A DNA stretch of 29,966 bases, from the NCBI GenBank assembly GCA_019242465.1, contig JAFAVL010000132.1, positions 1 to 29,966 of the forward strand, written 5' to 3'. Positions 8,507 through 17,077 of this stretch are shown here, piece by piece. The notes below the pieces were generated by a model, which worked only from the letters and a program-made list of their open reading frames with translations, was not told where the DNA came from and did not search any database. The position numbers and the translations under genes were made by a program. Within the stretch, counting starts at the first letter, position 1. Each line of letters starts with the position of its first letter. The DNA comes from Chroococcidiopsidaceae cyanobacterium CP_BM_RX_35. Lineage in GTDB: Bacteria > Cyanobacteriota > Cyanobacteriia > Cyanobacteriales > Chroococcidiopsidaceae.

Positions 8507-9277
8507 TCGCAGCTGAGCTGCCTGATTAAAAAACTGATGACAAAGCCCTCTAGTAACAATGACTGCCGTCACCAAGGTGGCAAAGGCCAGCATGAACATG
8601 ATTAACATTTGGTACAGTGCTGCATCAAGCGGATTAACCCCACTTAGGAGTTGACCAGTAATGATTCCTGGCAGAGTCACAACACCTACCACCATCATCT
8701 GGTTCAAACTGGGAATCAGGCCAGCTTTAATCGCATCCTGACGATACTGGGCTACTGCCTGTTGAGGAGTAGCGCCCAAGCTCAAGTGGGTTTCAATTTC
8801 AAGCTGGCTAGCATTAATAGTACTAACCAGACGTTCACCCCCGATTGCCGCTGCACTCATCGCATTCCCCAATACGATTCCAGCTAAGGGAATCAGATAT
8901 TGCGGTTCGTACCACCTTTGAGGATGGATAACCAGAAGACTTGTGTAGCTCAGTGTCAGAGCCGTACTAACCAAAATTGCCCCCCAGACCAGAGGCAGCA
9001 GCAGTGGGGACTTCTGACTAATCCGATTACGAGCTACCACAGCAGCTATAGTTAACATCACAGCTATGACTGCCAGCACCGCCAAAGGATTATTCAAGGC
9101 GAAGACGGACGCCAAAAGATACCCTACTGCAAGTAGTTGGAAAACTGTTCTGCCAGTAGCAACTGCTAAACTCCTCTCTAGTCCTAATCCCTCCCAGGCA
9201 GATAAACCAATTGCGATCACTATCATTCCCAGCGCCCAAGCCAAATCCACCAAAGAAAGCCGCATCAAATCCTGCAT
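8495..9277 (-). CDS. fetB: FetB-family ABC transporter permease (UPF0014)
   Basis: This 260-aa integral membrane protein has about seven hydrophobic segments. The family signatures are AWALGMIVIAIGLSAWEGLG at the N-terminus, a long loop with PLAGIVLGNAMSAAAI, ERLVSTI, LEIETHLSLGATPQQA and the conserved LIPSLNQMMVVGVVTLPGIITGQLLSG. In E. coli FetAB is an ATP-driven exporter linked to iron tolerance; homologues in plants are linked to aluminium. No FetA ATPase gene is adjacent, so the partner must be elsewhere. The ATG at 9277 has a GGTGG-type site close upstream. The last residues are encoded by the octamer repeat, so the native C-terminus may have been altered. The upstream leader is extremely G-rich on the coding strand. 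Confidence 0.88.
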   Translation of the reverse strand: MQDLMRLSLVDLAWALGMIVIAIGLSAWEGLGLERSLAVATGRTVFQLLAVGYLLASVFALNNPLAVLAVIAVMLTIAAVVARNRISQKSPLLLPLVWGAILVSTALTLSYTSLLVIHPQRWYEPQYLIPLAGIVLGNAMSAAAIGGERLVSTINASQLEIETHLSLGATPQQAVAQYRQDAIKAGLIPSLNQMMVVGVVTLPGIITGQLLSGVNPLDAALYQMLIMFMLAFATLVTAVIVTRGLCHQFFNQAAQLRMGR

Positions 9278-9301
9278 CAGCCACCTACCTCCAGAGCCTA
9301 G

Positions 9302-9420
9302 CTGCTCAATCTTGCCAACTTGTCGCTTCTCCCCTGCCCTCTTCTCCCCCCCTGCCTCCCCTGCTTCCCCTGCCCCCAGCTCTCTTCTCTCCCCCTCCCC
9401 ATCCCGCCATCACCTCCTTA
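9302..9420. repeat. Pyrimidine-rich low-complexity tract upstream of fetB
   Basis: Almost every base from 9325 to 9415 is C or T on the plus strand, with C runs of 4-7. On the minus strand four G runs between 9377 and 9346 (5, 4, 4 and 7 G) are separated by loops of 2, 5 and 5 nt. This fits the standard G-quadruplex pattern and lies about 70 bases before the fetB start. The tract is simple sequence, not coding. Confidence 0.75.
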
Positions 9421-9486
9421 AAGAAGATTAAGATGAGGATTTGCTTGTGGGACAAAATTTGATTTGATTAATAAAGATTAAAACTT

Positions 9487-10647
9487 ATGGTTCAAAGTGT
9501 GAAGAAAATTCCTCCCCTTGACCTGGTGCAGCAGTATGCAACCATCGAAGCAGAAGTGAATGCTGCCGTTTTAGGAGTTCTAGCCTCTGGCAATTATATC
9601 GGTGGTCCCTTGGTTGAGGGCTTTGAGCAACAATTGGCTGCATATATAGGCGTTTCAGAGTGCGTAGCCTGCAACTCAGGCACGGATGCGCTGTATCTCG
9701 CTCTACGAGCTTTGGAGATTGGTCCGGGCGATGAAGTGATTACAACATCCTTCTCCTTTTTTGCTACGGCTGGGGTAATTAGCGCCGTTGGTGCCACGCC
9801 TGTTTTTGTTGATATTGACTCTCAAACTTTTAATCTCGATATTGGGCAAGTAGCATCTGTCATTACAGACAAGACGCGGGCAATTATCCCAGTGCATCTG
9901 TTTGGACAACCGATGGATATGACAGCAATAATGGCACTTGCCCAGTCTTACCACCTGCCAGTTATAGAAGACTGTGCCCAGGCAGTTGGGGCAGAATGGG
10001 CAGGGCGAAAAGTGGGCAGCATTGGGCATATTGGCTGCTTTAGTTTTTATCCCACTAAAAATCTAGGAGCCTGTGGCGACGGTGGAGCAATAACCACGAA
10101 CGACCCTGCGATCGCCGCAGCGATTCGAATGCTCAAAAATCATGGGAGCCAAGCGCAATATATTCATGCCAAGATTGGCATCAATAGCCGTCTTGATGCC
10201 CTGCAAGCCGCTATTCTCCAAGTTAAGTTACGGCATCTGGATACTTGGAATCACCAGCGTCGGGCGATCGCAGCTCGTTACCACCATCTCCTGAGCCATA
10301 TCCCCGGAATCCTGACTTCTCAGGAATTAGCTGGGAGTCAAGGAGTTTGGCATCAATACACCATTCGTCTATGTCAGAATGGACAGGAGTACCCAAGTAC
10401 AACACATAAGTCCAGGGATTGGGTGCGTAGCCATCTCCAAGAGCGAGGTATTATTCCAATGGTTTACTACCCGCTACCCTTACATTTGCAGCCTGTTTAT
10501 CAAAGTCTGGGCTATCAGCTAGGGCAATTACCAGTGGTGGAACAAGTCTGCCAGGAGGTTTTGTCTTTGCCGATGTTCCCAGAACTTTCTGTTGAGCAGC
10601 AAGAGCAGGTGATTTATGGTCTCAAGGATTGCCTGACGTTACTTTGA
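9487..10647 (+). CDS. DegT/DnrJ/EryC1/StrS-family aminotransferase
   Basis: This is a 386-aa PLP-dependent aminotransferase of the sugar-nucleotide type. It typically converts a keto-sugar nucleotide to an amino sugar for surface polysaccharide or glycoside synthesis. Motifs are GNYIGGPLVEGFE, ACNSGTDALYLALRAL, GDEVITTSFSFFATAGVI, VIEDCAQAVGAEW and FSFYPTKNLGACGDGGAI, with Lys191 as the PLP lysine. MLKNHGSQAQYIHAKIGINS and PLPLHLQPVYQSLGY close to the C-terminus are also typical. It stands alone on the plus strand between minus-strand genes. No sugar dehydratase or glycosyltransferase is next to it, so the sugar cannot be named. Its stop at 10645-10647 is followed at once by the palindromic repeat cluster. 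Confidence 0.93.
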   Translation: MVQSVKKIPPLDLVQQYATIEAEVNAAVLGVLASGNYIGGPLVEGFEQQLAAYIGVSECVACNSGTDALYLALRALEIGPGDEVITTSFSFFATAGVISAVGATPVFVDIDSQTFNLDIGQVASVITDKTRAIIPVHLFGQPMDMTAIMALAQSYHLPVIEDCAQAVGAEWAGRKVGSIGHIGCFSFYPTKNLGACGDGGAITTNDPAIAAAIRMLKNHGSQAQYIHAKIGINSRLDALQAAILQVKLRHLDTWNHQRRAIAARYHHLLSHIPGILTSQELAGSQGVWHQYTIRLCQNGQEYPSTTHKSRDWVRSHLQERGIIPMVYYPLPLHLQPVYQSLGYQLGQLPVVEQVCQEVLSLPMFPELSVEQQEQVIYGLKDCLTLL

Positions 10648-10668
10648 TGGCTCACCGTCGAGGACTGC

Positions 10669-10845
10669 CGCGTGGGCGGGTTTCCCGACGCCAGTTTGCT
10701 CGCCGGGTTTCCCGGCTCTGGCAACTGGCTCGACTTGAGAAGCCACTGCGTTGGGGAGCTGGTGCGGTGCGGAGGTTCCCTCCGTTAAGCAACCAGCGTC
10801 CGGCGAGCCGCTCTTGTTGCAAGTGGCGTCGGACTGTCCGTCGAT
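10669..10845. repeat. Palindromic repeat cluster overlapping the ycf23 3' end
   Basis: Several short G+C-rich palindromes occur together. The clearest has inner arms GCCGGG (10702-10707) and CCCGGC (10711-10716) with a TTT loop, enclosed by outer arms GCCAGT (10690-10695) and ACTGGC (10724-10729). Another has CGGAGG and CCTCCG arms with a TTC loop (10770-10784). A third imperfect one surrounds GGCGGG...CCCG near 10676-10692. The right half encodes the last 15-19 residues of Ycf23. Part of the sequence (CGACGCCAGTT and flanks) recurs inside ppc near 13140. Confidence 0.8.
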
Positions 10846-11561
10846 AAAGCTTCAACCAATCCACGGACAGCTGCAACCATTGCTACTTCGCTGTTGAGCT
10901 GGTTAATTGCAGAGCCGACACCTACACCAGCGGCACCAGCTGCAATTGCCATGGGAGCAGTCACACTTGATAGCCCCGAAGCACACAGAACTGGCACAGG
11001 TACAGCACGGGAAATACAGTAAGCTGCAGCTAGGGTAGGTGCTGCTTTCTCAATCAAGCCCAGCGTTCCAGCGTGAGTTGGGGTGCTAACTAAGCCGCCC
11101 TCGGTTTGGATAATATCGGCTCCCGCTTTAACGAGTTCCTCTGCTAGCTGTACTTGTTGGTCTAGTTCTAAAATATGGGGAACGGTGACAGATAGAGTGA
11201 TTTGGGGCAGGAGGGAGCGTGTCTGATGAGTCAGTGCTAGGACCTCCTCTGCTTCAAATCTGCGACCTTGGGCATAAAAACTATCAAAGTTCCCAATCTC
11301 AATTAAATCAGCTCCTGCTGCTACAGCTTGCACAAACTGCTCTGGCTCGACTGCTGACACACAAATTGGCAAATCTGTCAACTGACGTGCTAATCTAACT
11401 AAATCCGAATTAGCGGCAATATCGACAAAAGTCGCACCGCCTCGCTCAGCTGCTCTAACAATTGCTGCTACGCGCTCTGAATTAAAATTATTCAAGCCGC
11501 TAATAATTTTGAGGGCACGACCTTGGTCAAAAGCTGGCTGGAGTACAGAATGAATTGTCAT
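10785..11561 (-). CDS. ycf23: Ycf23 family protein (DUF561)
   Basis: This is a 258-aa TIM-barrel-like protein of the Ycf23/DUF561 family, conserved in cyanobacteria and red-algal plastids. Its function is not established. Typical stretches are ALKIISGLNNF, GGATFVDIAANSDLVRLA, LPICVSAVEPEQF, GADLIEIGNFDSFYAQG and GADIIQTEGG, followed by the glycine-rich AIAAGAAGVGVGSAINQL. These resemble phosphate-binding ends of a barrel, so a small-molecule enzyme is plausible. GGTGAG lies upstream of the ATG. The final residues (STDSPTPLATRAARRTLVA) are encoded by the palindromic repeat and look foreign, so an insertion probably replaced the native tail. It lies 33 bp downstream of the DUF4090-like gene, in the same run as ppc. 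Confidence 0.88.
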   Translation of the reverse strand: MTIHSVLQPAFDQGRALKIISGLNNFNSERVAAIVRAAERGGATFVDIAANSDLVRLARQLTDLPICVSAVEPEQFVQAVAAGADLIEIGNFDSFYAQGRRFEAEEVLALTHQTRSLLPQITLSVTVPHILELDQQVQLAEELVKAGADIIQTEGGLVSTPTHAGTLGLIEKAAPTLAAAYCISRAVPVPVLCASGLSSVTAPMAIAAGAAGVGVGSAINQLNSEVAMVAAVRGLVEALSTDSPTPLATRAARRTLVA

Positions 11562-11594
11562 TAGTTGATCTCACCAAGTTACAAAAAATTTCGG

Positions 11595-11900
11595 TCACTT
11601 ACCGCCGTAGTAAAAGGCGATTTCTTTATCCTTGAGTGGAGCAAAGTCGGCATGTATCAGCATCTGGTTAAGCTCTGTTTGAGGAATATGCTTTGCCCCA
11701 ATCCGCACAATTCGGGAGCGCATGGTGTTCGATACACCGCTACGCTGCCGATTTGCTTCTAGCGACATGACTTTGCGATAGAGTTCGAGTTTGGTAGGGG
11801 GGATTGGGGAGCCGTCAAAGTCAACTCCGGCAGTGATCGCTTCATCGACAGCATCGGCACCAGCGGTTACCTGAGAACTTGGGGTGGTTTCGGGAGGCAT
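11595..11900 (-). CDS. Small conserved cyanobacterial protein, DUF4090-like
   Basis: This is a 101-aa soluble protein with a variable, threonine-rich N-terminus followed by a conserved-looking core, GVDFDGSPIPPTKLELYRKV, then EANRQRSGVSNTMRSRIVRIG and DFAPLKDKEIAFYYG. I recall this core as a cyanobacteria-specific family of unknown function (DUF4090), from memory only. It is basic in the middle and has no membrane segment or signal. It lies 36 bp after the ppc stop and 33 bp before ycf23 on the same strand, so the three may be co-transcribed. No function is proposed. Confidence 0.8.
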   Translation of the reverse strand: MPPETTPSSQVTAGADAVDEAITAGVDFDGSPIPPTKLELYRKVMSLEANRQRSGVSNTMRSRIVRIGAKHIPQTELNQMLIHADFAPLKDKEIAFYYGGK

Positions 11901-11907
11901 GGCAGTT

Positions 11908-11942
11908 TGGGTAAGCTTTACAAGTGGATTTTACCTTACCCA
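11908..11942. other. Stem-loop between ppc and the DUF4090-like gene
   Basis: Arms TGGGTAAG (11908-11915) and CTTACCCA (11935-11942) form a perfect 8-bp inverted repeat with a 19-nt loop. The right arm overlaps the ppc stop codon. No T run follows on either strand, so it is not a classical terminator. It could be an RNA-processing or attenuation site. Confidence 0.45.
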
Positions 11943-14900
11943 GTATTTCGCATCCCAGCAGCAATGCCGTTGATAGTTAACAATGCCCCTCTTAGCAACT
12001 CACCTTTGCTGTAACGGGAGTGGATAACACCAGAGGTTGTAGGATTCCCAGCTTGGCGTAGCCGTTTTAGCAAGGAAACCTGCAAAAACCCTAGCGGGAC
12101 AATTGTCCCATTGCGTAACTGGATAGACCGCTGTAGAACAGGATCGCCGTCCAGTAGCCGTTTATGGTCGGCGATAGTCAACACCAAATCACGAGTGAGA
12201 TAATACTCATTGGCGATCTGCTCAAAGACTTGTTCAAAGCGAGCCAGATCTTTAGGTTGGGACAATTCTTGGACGTAGTGACGTGCCATTTGAATGTCTA
12301 CTTTTGCCAGAGTCATCTCCACCTTGGAGATCGCCATTTTGAAAAAAGGCCACTTGATATAGAAGTAGCGCAGCAGCTTCAGGTGTTCCTCCGGCTGCTC
12401 ATTCACAAAATCTTGCAGAGCAGTACCAACACCGTACCAAGAAGGCAGCAGGAAGCGGGTTTGAGTCCAGCTAAACACCCAAGGAATCGCCCGCAGGCTG
12501 CTGAGATCTTTTTTACCACCCCGACGGGCAGGGCGAGAGCTGATTTGCAACTGACTGATTTCATCAATGGGCGTGATTTGCTGGAAGAAATCGATGAAAT
12601 CTGGCTGTTCGTAGATCAGGGCGCGATAGTGCTGCCTTGAGCGGGCTGATAGTTCTTCCATGATTTCATTCCACGGTTGGATATTGTCAAATCCAGTCCG
12701 CAGGAGGCTGGCTTGAATCACCGCCGTTGCGATCGTTTCCAAGTTATACAAAGCTAACTGGGGTAAGGAGTACTTGGAGGCTAAAACTTCTCCTTGTTCA
12801 GTAATTTTGATCCGCCCATTGATGCTATGACCGGGCTGAGCCAAAATTGCCTCATAAGCAGGACCACCACCGCGCCCTACAGAGCCGCCACGTCCATGAA
12901 AAATCCGTAAAGTTAACCCATACTGCTCGGCGATTTGCTGGAGTGCTTTTTGAGCTTTGTGGATTTCCCAGTTACTGCTCAAAAAACCAGAGTCTTTATT
13001 ACTGTCAGAATACCCTAGCATCACCTCTTGTAAGTCAGGAGTTAGAGGGAGCCAGTCTCGTGCGGGAGCCAGCACTGCAGGCGGGTCTCCCGCCGTAGGT
13101 GACTGGCGTTGGGTTCCCCCCGTTGAGAGAACTGGCGTCGAGGGAGGACCAGCAGCCAGGAGGGTACGGTATAAGGGCAATTCGAACAGTTGTTGCATTA
13201 CCCTAGGCGCACGTTGCAAGTCTTCCACAGTTTCAAATAGGGGGATGACTTGGATCGTGCCATTGCCAGTGGCAGGGTCATAGAGTCCAGCTTCCTTAGC
13301 CAATAGCAACACTTCCAGCAGGTCGCTCACCTCACGGCTCATACTGATGATGTAAGTGTGGCAGATTTTGGGACCAAACTCTTGTTGCAGTAAGCGCACG
13401 ATGCGAAAGGTTTCTATCAGCTCATTCGTTTGATCGGAAAAAGGCAGTTCTGCAGGAATTAATGGACGACGGGTTTGCAGTTCCGTCACGAGCCAACTTA
13501 CTCGCTCTGCTTCTGATAGTTCGTGGTACGACCGAGGCAAAATTTGCAGATATTGTAAAATTTCATTTAGAGCATCGGCGTGGCGGGATGACTCCTGCCG
13601 GATGTCAAGTTGCGCCAGGATAAAGTCATAAATTTCTACCTGGCAAATCAGATTTTCCAGTTCGCGGCAGCTCAAGCCTGTTTCCGTCAGGTTGCGCTGA
13701 ATCAGCCGCAACTCTGCTAAAAATTCAGAGCCAAAACGATAAAGTGCTGCCGGATTGTTTTCTGGGATTTCCCGTTTCTTGTGTTCTTGGTTGTAAAGGT
13801 TAGTGTTGCGATCGCGTGTATTCTCCAGCCGTTTAAGGATATAAGACAGCTTGAGCCGATACGGTTCTTGCCGATAACGCAGTGCTTCTGCTTCGTAGAC
13901 TTCGCTGAGTTGAGACTGCTCTTGTTCCAAAGACTCTAGCAAATCTGGCAGGACATCACTCCAGTGCAGCGACAGACTTAGAAGATCGATCAACCGTTTC
14001 ACTGATTTAATGTACTTTTCCAACACCATCTGGCGCTGATAGCAAGCTGTTTGCCATGTAACCTGATGGGTTACTGATGGGTTGCCATCTCGGTCTGCCC
14101 CAACCCAGGAGCCAAAGCGGCAAAAGCTGTTGCTAGGTGGTTTCAACCAGGGAAAAGCTACATTTAGTGCATGCTTAAACTGCTGCTGCAGTTGAGGAAT
14201 CGTATCAAACAGAACTTCCTGGAAGTAATGGAGGGCATATTCTACCTCATTCAGCACTGTGGGTTTAAATTGATGTAGTTCGTCGGTGCGCCACCACAGG
14301 CGGATTTCTTCAGTCATTTGTTCGTTTAGAGCTGCGACTTCCCAAGAAGTTACCCCGTCTATGCCCCCTCTCCCTTCTTCTACCTGATCGAGTTGTTGCA
14401 GGATCTTGGCTAACCGTCGCTGCTTGTCCCGGATAGTAGGACGGACAATCTCTGTTGGGTGAGCAGTGAACACTAGCTGCACGTCTAATTGGTCAATTAG
14501 CCGTTGGATCTGCTGGGGCGGTACATTGAGTTGTCGCAGATAGGGAAATAAAGCGGTAAACGTACTCTGGTCTTGCCGCTCGTTTTTGGCTTGCCAACTC
14601 TTTTCCAAGAGTTCTGCTCCTGGTCCTCGTTTCAGCAGTTCTGCTTCCTCCTCCGATTGAGGAGATGCTTGAAACAGCGAATCGGGTGACTTTTGTTCTG
14701 CTAGAGGCTTACTTAAAGAGCGAGTCAGTTGTTCGCGCTGTTCATAGTGTTGCTCGACTATATTAATGAGCTGAAAATACAGAGCGAAGGCACGGGCAGC
14801 TCTGATTGCTTCGTTGAGGTCAAGCTGTGAAACTAACCTGAGAACTTCTGATGCTTGGTCATTGGCTGCCTGACCTTCTGGGGAACACAGAGCGCGCAAC

Positions 14901-15055
14901 TGTTTAAGTAGATCTACTAGCTCTTGACCGCACTCCTGGCGGAGAACAGATTCCCACAAGTCCTCCACCACCTGCAGGCGATGGCGGAGAAATAGTTCGT
15001 AGGGAGATGTGACAGTCAATGCCTGATCATCGGATGAGTGGAGGAGCGAACTCAT
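11936..15055 (-). CDS. ppc: Phosphoenolpyruvate carboxylase
   Basis: PEP carboxylase adds bicarbonate to PEP to make oxaloacetate, the main anaplerotic route in cyanobacteria. The 1039-aa product carries the active-site motifs [60 protein letters not shown] and [11 protein letters not shown], and ends in the conserved MRNTG. The ATG at 15055 ([13 protein letters not shown]) is preferred over a TTG at 15091 because cyanobacterial enzymes begin this way. Residues of about 631-670 are a proline/threonine-rich stretch (from [15 protein letters not shown] to DWLPLTPD) just before [12 protein letters not shown]. It is encoded by a palindromic repeat and appears to be an in-frame insertion into a surface loop. 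The rest of the reading frame is intact, so the enzyme is probably active. Confidence 0.97.
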   Translation of the reverse strand: MSSLLHSSDDQALTVTSPYELFLRHRLQVVEDLWESVLRQECGQELVDLLKQLRALCSPEGQAANDQASEVLRLVSQLDLNEAIRAARAFALYFQLINIVEQHYEQREQLTRSLSKPLAEQKSPDSLFQASPQSEEEAELLKRGPGAELLEKSWQAKNERQDQSTFTALFPYLRQLNVPPQQIQRLIDQLDVQLVFTAHPTEIVRPTIRDKQRRLAKILQQLDQVEEGRGGIDGVTSWEVAALNEQMTEEIRLWWRTDELHQFKPTVLNEVEYALHYFQEVLFDTIPQLQQQFKHALNVAFPWLKPPSNSFCRFGSWVGADRDGNPSVTHQVTWQTACYQRQMVLEKYIKSVKRLIDLLSLSLHWSDVLPDLLESLEQEQSQLSEVYEAEALRYRQEPYRLKLSYILKRLENTRDRNTNLYNQEHKKREIPENNPAALYRFGSEFLAELRLIQRNLTETGLSCRELENLICQVEIYDFILAQLDIRQESSRHADALNEILQYLQILPRSYHELSEAERVSWLVTELQTRRPLIPAELPFSDQTNELIETFRIVRLLQQEFGPKICHTYIISMSREVSDLLEVLLLAKEAGLYDPATGNGTIQVIPLFETVEDLQRAPRVMQQLFELPLYRTLLAAGPPSTPVLSTGGTQRQSPTAGDPPAVLAPARDWLPLTPDLQEVMLGYSDSNKDSGFLSSNWEIHKAQKALQQIAEQYGLTLRIFHGRGGSVGRGGGPAYEAILAQPGHSINGRIKITEQGEVLASKYSLPQLALYNLETIATAVIQASLLRTGFDNIQPWNEIMEELSARSRQHYRALIYEQPDFIDFFQQITPIDEISQLQISSRPARRGGKKDLSSLRAIPWVFSWTQTRFLLPSWYGVGTALQDFVNEQPEEHLKLLRYFYIKWPFFKMAISKVEMTLAKVDIQMARHYVQELSQPKDLARFEQVFEQIANEYYLTRDLVLTIADHKRLLDGDPVLQRSIQLRNGTIVPLGFLQVSLLKRLRQAGNPTTSGVIHSRYSKGELLRGALLTINGIAAGMRNTG
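13045..13165. repeat. Palindromic repeat element inserted in frame in ppc
   Basis: Inner arms GGCGGG (13080-13085) and CCCGCC (13089-13094) flank a TCT loop. Outer arms GCCAG (13068-13072) and CTGGC (13103-13107) enclose them. The flank contains CGACGCCAGTT (minus strand, near 13140-13130), shared with the cluster at 10687-10697. It encodes about 40 residues of low-complexity sequence within PEP carboxylase. Confidence 0.82.
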
Positions 15056-15164
15056 ATGTTCTGTTCTAGGTGCATTGAAGTGATCAATCAATAATTCTAG
15101 GATTTAACTCTACCGTCATAAGTCTTGAAAGCAACAATTTTGCTGCTAACGAGCGCCTACTAGC

Positions 15165-15401
15165 TTAACTTGACTCAGATTCTATCTCAGTAGGAAATTG
15201 GAGAACGGGAAGGCGATCGCCTCGAAACACTTCTTCACTCGCTTGACCAAGAGTCTGCAAGGTTTGAGCTGCCGCTTTACCCCCTAGTAAGGCAAGAAGC
15301 ACAGATCCAGTTCCAATCTGTAACAAAATTTCCTGGGGAATCGTGAAGAATAGAAGGTTTAATCCAGTTGGTTCTGAGAGTTTGTTATTAGAAGATGGCA
15401 T
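15165..15401 (-). CDS. Small protein with one hydrophobic segment
   Basis: This is a 78-aa protein of unknown function. A polar N-terminus (MPSSNNKLSEPTG) is followed by a mostly hydrophobic segment of about 35 residues (LNLLFFTIPQEILLQIGTG, then SVLLALLGGKAAA), and then an acidic C-terminal tail. It could be a small membrane-associated protein. The ATG at 15401 has no clear ribosome binding site. It lies between rlpA and ppc on the same strand, with a 109-bp gap to ppc. I do not recognise the family. That it is a real gene is supported by its protein-like composition and position in a same-strand run. Confidence 0.55.
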   Translation of the reverse strand: MPSSNNKLSEPTGLNLLFFTIPQEILLQIGTGSVLLALLGGKAAAQTLQTLGQASEEVFRGDRLPVLQFPTEIESESS

Positions 15402-15580
15402 TGTTTATAGGGAGGGGAGGAACAGGTGCCGTAATTGGTATTTTCCCCACCTTACCTTAACCTTCACAGGGTTGGCAGATGGGGATTTGCAGGTGGGAGC
15501 TTCCGCGAGGCGATCAATTCACAGACTATAAAATTTAGAATTGATTACACCTCGCGACTTTTGCCCATACCGATGTCTGG

Positions 15581-16663
15581 CTACCTAAGAACATCTAGCC
15601 GCACTGGTGCTACGCCAGTTTCCATCAATCCCAGAACTTGGGCTGCTGCAGTCGAAAGATCGATGATTCGACCTTGGATGTAAGGTCCCCGGTCATTAAT
15701 TCGCACAACTACAGAGCGACCATTGTTCATATTGGTCACTCGCACCTGTGTCCCAAAGGGTAAGGTGCGATGTGCTGCCGTAAGAGCATTCTGATTGAAG
15801 ACTTCACCACTAGCACTAAGATTTCCTTGAAACTCAGGACCGTACCATGATGCCCATCCATTCAAACTAATGCGGATTGGTCCTAGGGCAATCTGCTTGG
15901 GCAGCTTTGGCGTTGGTCGTCCAGCAATCTCGTGTAAAGGAGGTGCATTGCCTAGCAGTCGCCGCAGACGGTTAGTCGCTTGTAGTGCATCTTTCGCTCG
16001 ATCTTTAGTTGTATCTGCCAGTTGTGTGTCGGCATTGATCTCAACGAGTTCTTTACCGTTAACTTCGATTAGGTAGCGACCATCTGATTTCTGAGCCTGA
16101 GTTTTGTCCCCAGTTTGCCAATTAACCGTAACCTTGCTGGCATCTAAATTATCGCGACTCAGTTGGTTGAGCTTAGCCGCAACTAGAGACGCTCGCCAAA
16201 CCGGATCGCTCTCGACTTCCTTGTGCAAGCTTAAAGTCGGTAGTTTCCCTATCGTTGCCACTTGAGCTAGAGTGCTACTATCAGCTCCTCCATCTTCCCC
16301 AATTGCCCCGAATTTTTTACCGCTAGTTGCTACAGAACTATGACCGACAAAAGTTAGAACAGGAATGTTGCGGACATAGAGTGTTGCTACCTGATGCGAA
16401 GCATCCACTGTACGTGTTTGAATCCTGGCAATAACTGCATCGTTTGCCTGATTTGTGGTTGACTGGTACTCGCCTACCTTGATCGCGTCAACAGGTTGAG
16501 CTGGCGCTCTTGAGTCACCGGAGCCGCCTCCGGCGAACCCTTGGGCTGGTTTAATTGGAGGAGAAGTTGACTGTTCACTGTTTTGTTGTGCATGACTGGC
16601 TAAGGGCGCTCCTAGGGCAGCGGTTAGCAGGGCTGCAGCAGTCCAAAAAATTCGTTTATTCAT
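15581..16663 (-). CDS. Secreted septal ring lytic transglycosylase RlpA-family protein
   Basis: The 360-aa product has a signal peptide (MNKRIFWTAAALLTAALG, then cleavage near SHAQQ), a linker, a mid-region of unknown fold and a C-terminal double-psi beta-barrel of RlpA type (about residues 264-360). The barrel motifs are GWASWYGPEFQGNLSASGEV, FNQNALTAAHRTLPFGTQV, VTNMNNGRSVVVRINDRGPY and GRIIDLSTAAAQVLG. RlpA proteins act on peptidoglycan in the periplasm; in some bacteria they cleave glycan strands lacking stem peptides. No SPOR domain is present, as is usual for cyanobacterial members. The start at 16663 is chosen for the signal peptide; an ATG at 16717 would add 18 residues. A short palindrome encodes GFAGGGSGDSR in the linker. 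Confidence 0.9.
   Translation of the reverse strand: MNKRIFWTAAALLTAALGAPLASHAQQNSEQSTSPPIKPAQGFAGGGSGDSRAPAQPVDAIKVGEYQSTTNQANDAVIARIQTRTVDASHQVATLYVRNIPVLTFVGHSSVATSGKKFGAIGEDGGADSSTLAQVATIGKLPTLSLHKEVESDPVWRASLVAAKLNQLSRDNLDASKVTVNWQTGDKTQAQKSDGRYLIEVNGKELVEINADTQLADTTKDRAKDALQATNRLRRLLGNAPPLHEIAGRPTPKLPKQIALGPIRISLNGWASWYGPEFQGNLSASGEVFNQNALTAAHRTLPFGTQVRVTNMNNGRSVVVRINDRGPYIQGRIIDLSTAAAQVLGLMETGVAPVRLDVLR
16511..16540. repeat. Short palindrome in the rlpA linker
   Basis: CCGGAG (16518-16523) and CTCCGG (16528-16533) flank a 4-nt loop. With its flanks (TTCGCCGGAG on the minus strand) it matches the palindrome at 22583-22603. It is read in frame as FAGGGSGDS within the disordered linker after the signal peptide. 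Confidence 0.7.
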
Positions 16664-17077
16664 GCTGTACGTCGTAAACGGCACTTGCAATTTGGGACTG
16701 AGAAGAATGTGAAGCATTGCTCAACGGCAATTTTGCTGTCTCATCAACTCAAACCCGTTATGTGTTCACTTCTTATTCGCAACTGCAACAGATTAGCACG
16801 AAGTTTTTGGATTGGGGATCGGTGTCTTGAGAAAAATCGCTATATTCTAATCAAAACGTCAAACTAAGATTTATAACAAAATTCCGTCTTTACATGCTTT
16901 TTCGGTCTTTTTTGGCTTTTAGAAGCTTATTATAAATTAATAAATAACCTTAAATAAAATTAACAATCGGGAGGGGTGAGGAGTTAAGGATGTGAGTTGG
17001 GCGCACACTATTATATTCTGGAAGAATTGATTGGTAACATGCACCCTTAAACCAGGGCGTTTCAGGCAATTGTTCTC
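16664..17077. other. Intergenic region between rlpA and purM
   Basis: This 414-bp divergent spacer must hold the promoters of rlpA and purM. It is AT-rich around 16860-16970, including runs such as TTATAAATTAATAAATAA. A G-rich patch at 16969-16997 (GGGAGGGGTGAGGAGTTAAG) looks like the low-complexity spacers common in cyanobacteria. I see no RNA gene or convincing promoter pair. Confidence 0.5.

Noticed and set aside
9066..9462. Plus-strand frames rich in Pro and Ser
   Set aside because: They are opposite fetB and the pyrimidine tract; the composition comes from simple C/T sequence and there are no protein-family features.
10629..10876. Overlapping Arg-rich frames on both strands
   Set aside because: They arise from the G+C-rich palindromes between the aminotransferase gene and ycf23.
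12164..12640. 158-codon plus-strand frame
   Set aside because: It lies wholly antisense to ppc, whose motifs are intact; nothing in the translation looks like a known domain.
16969..17000. Similarity to the ACTCCTCAC core of the Yfr1 small RNA on the minus strand
   Set aside because: The flanking hairpins and terminator expected of Yfr1 are absent, and the match looks like common low-complexity spacer sequence.
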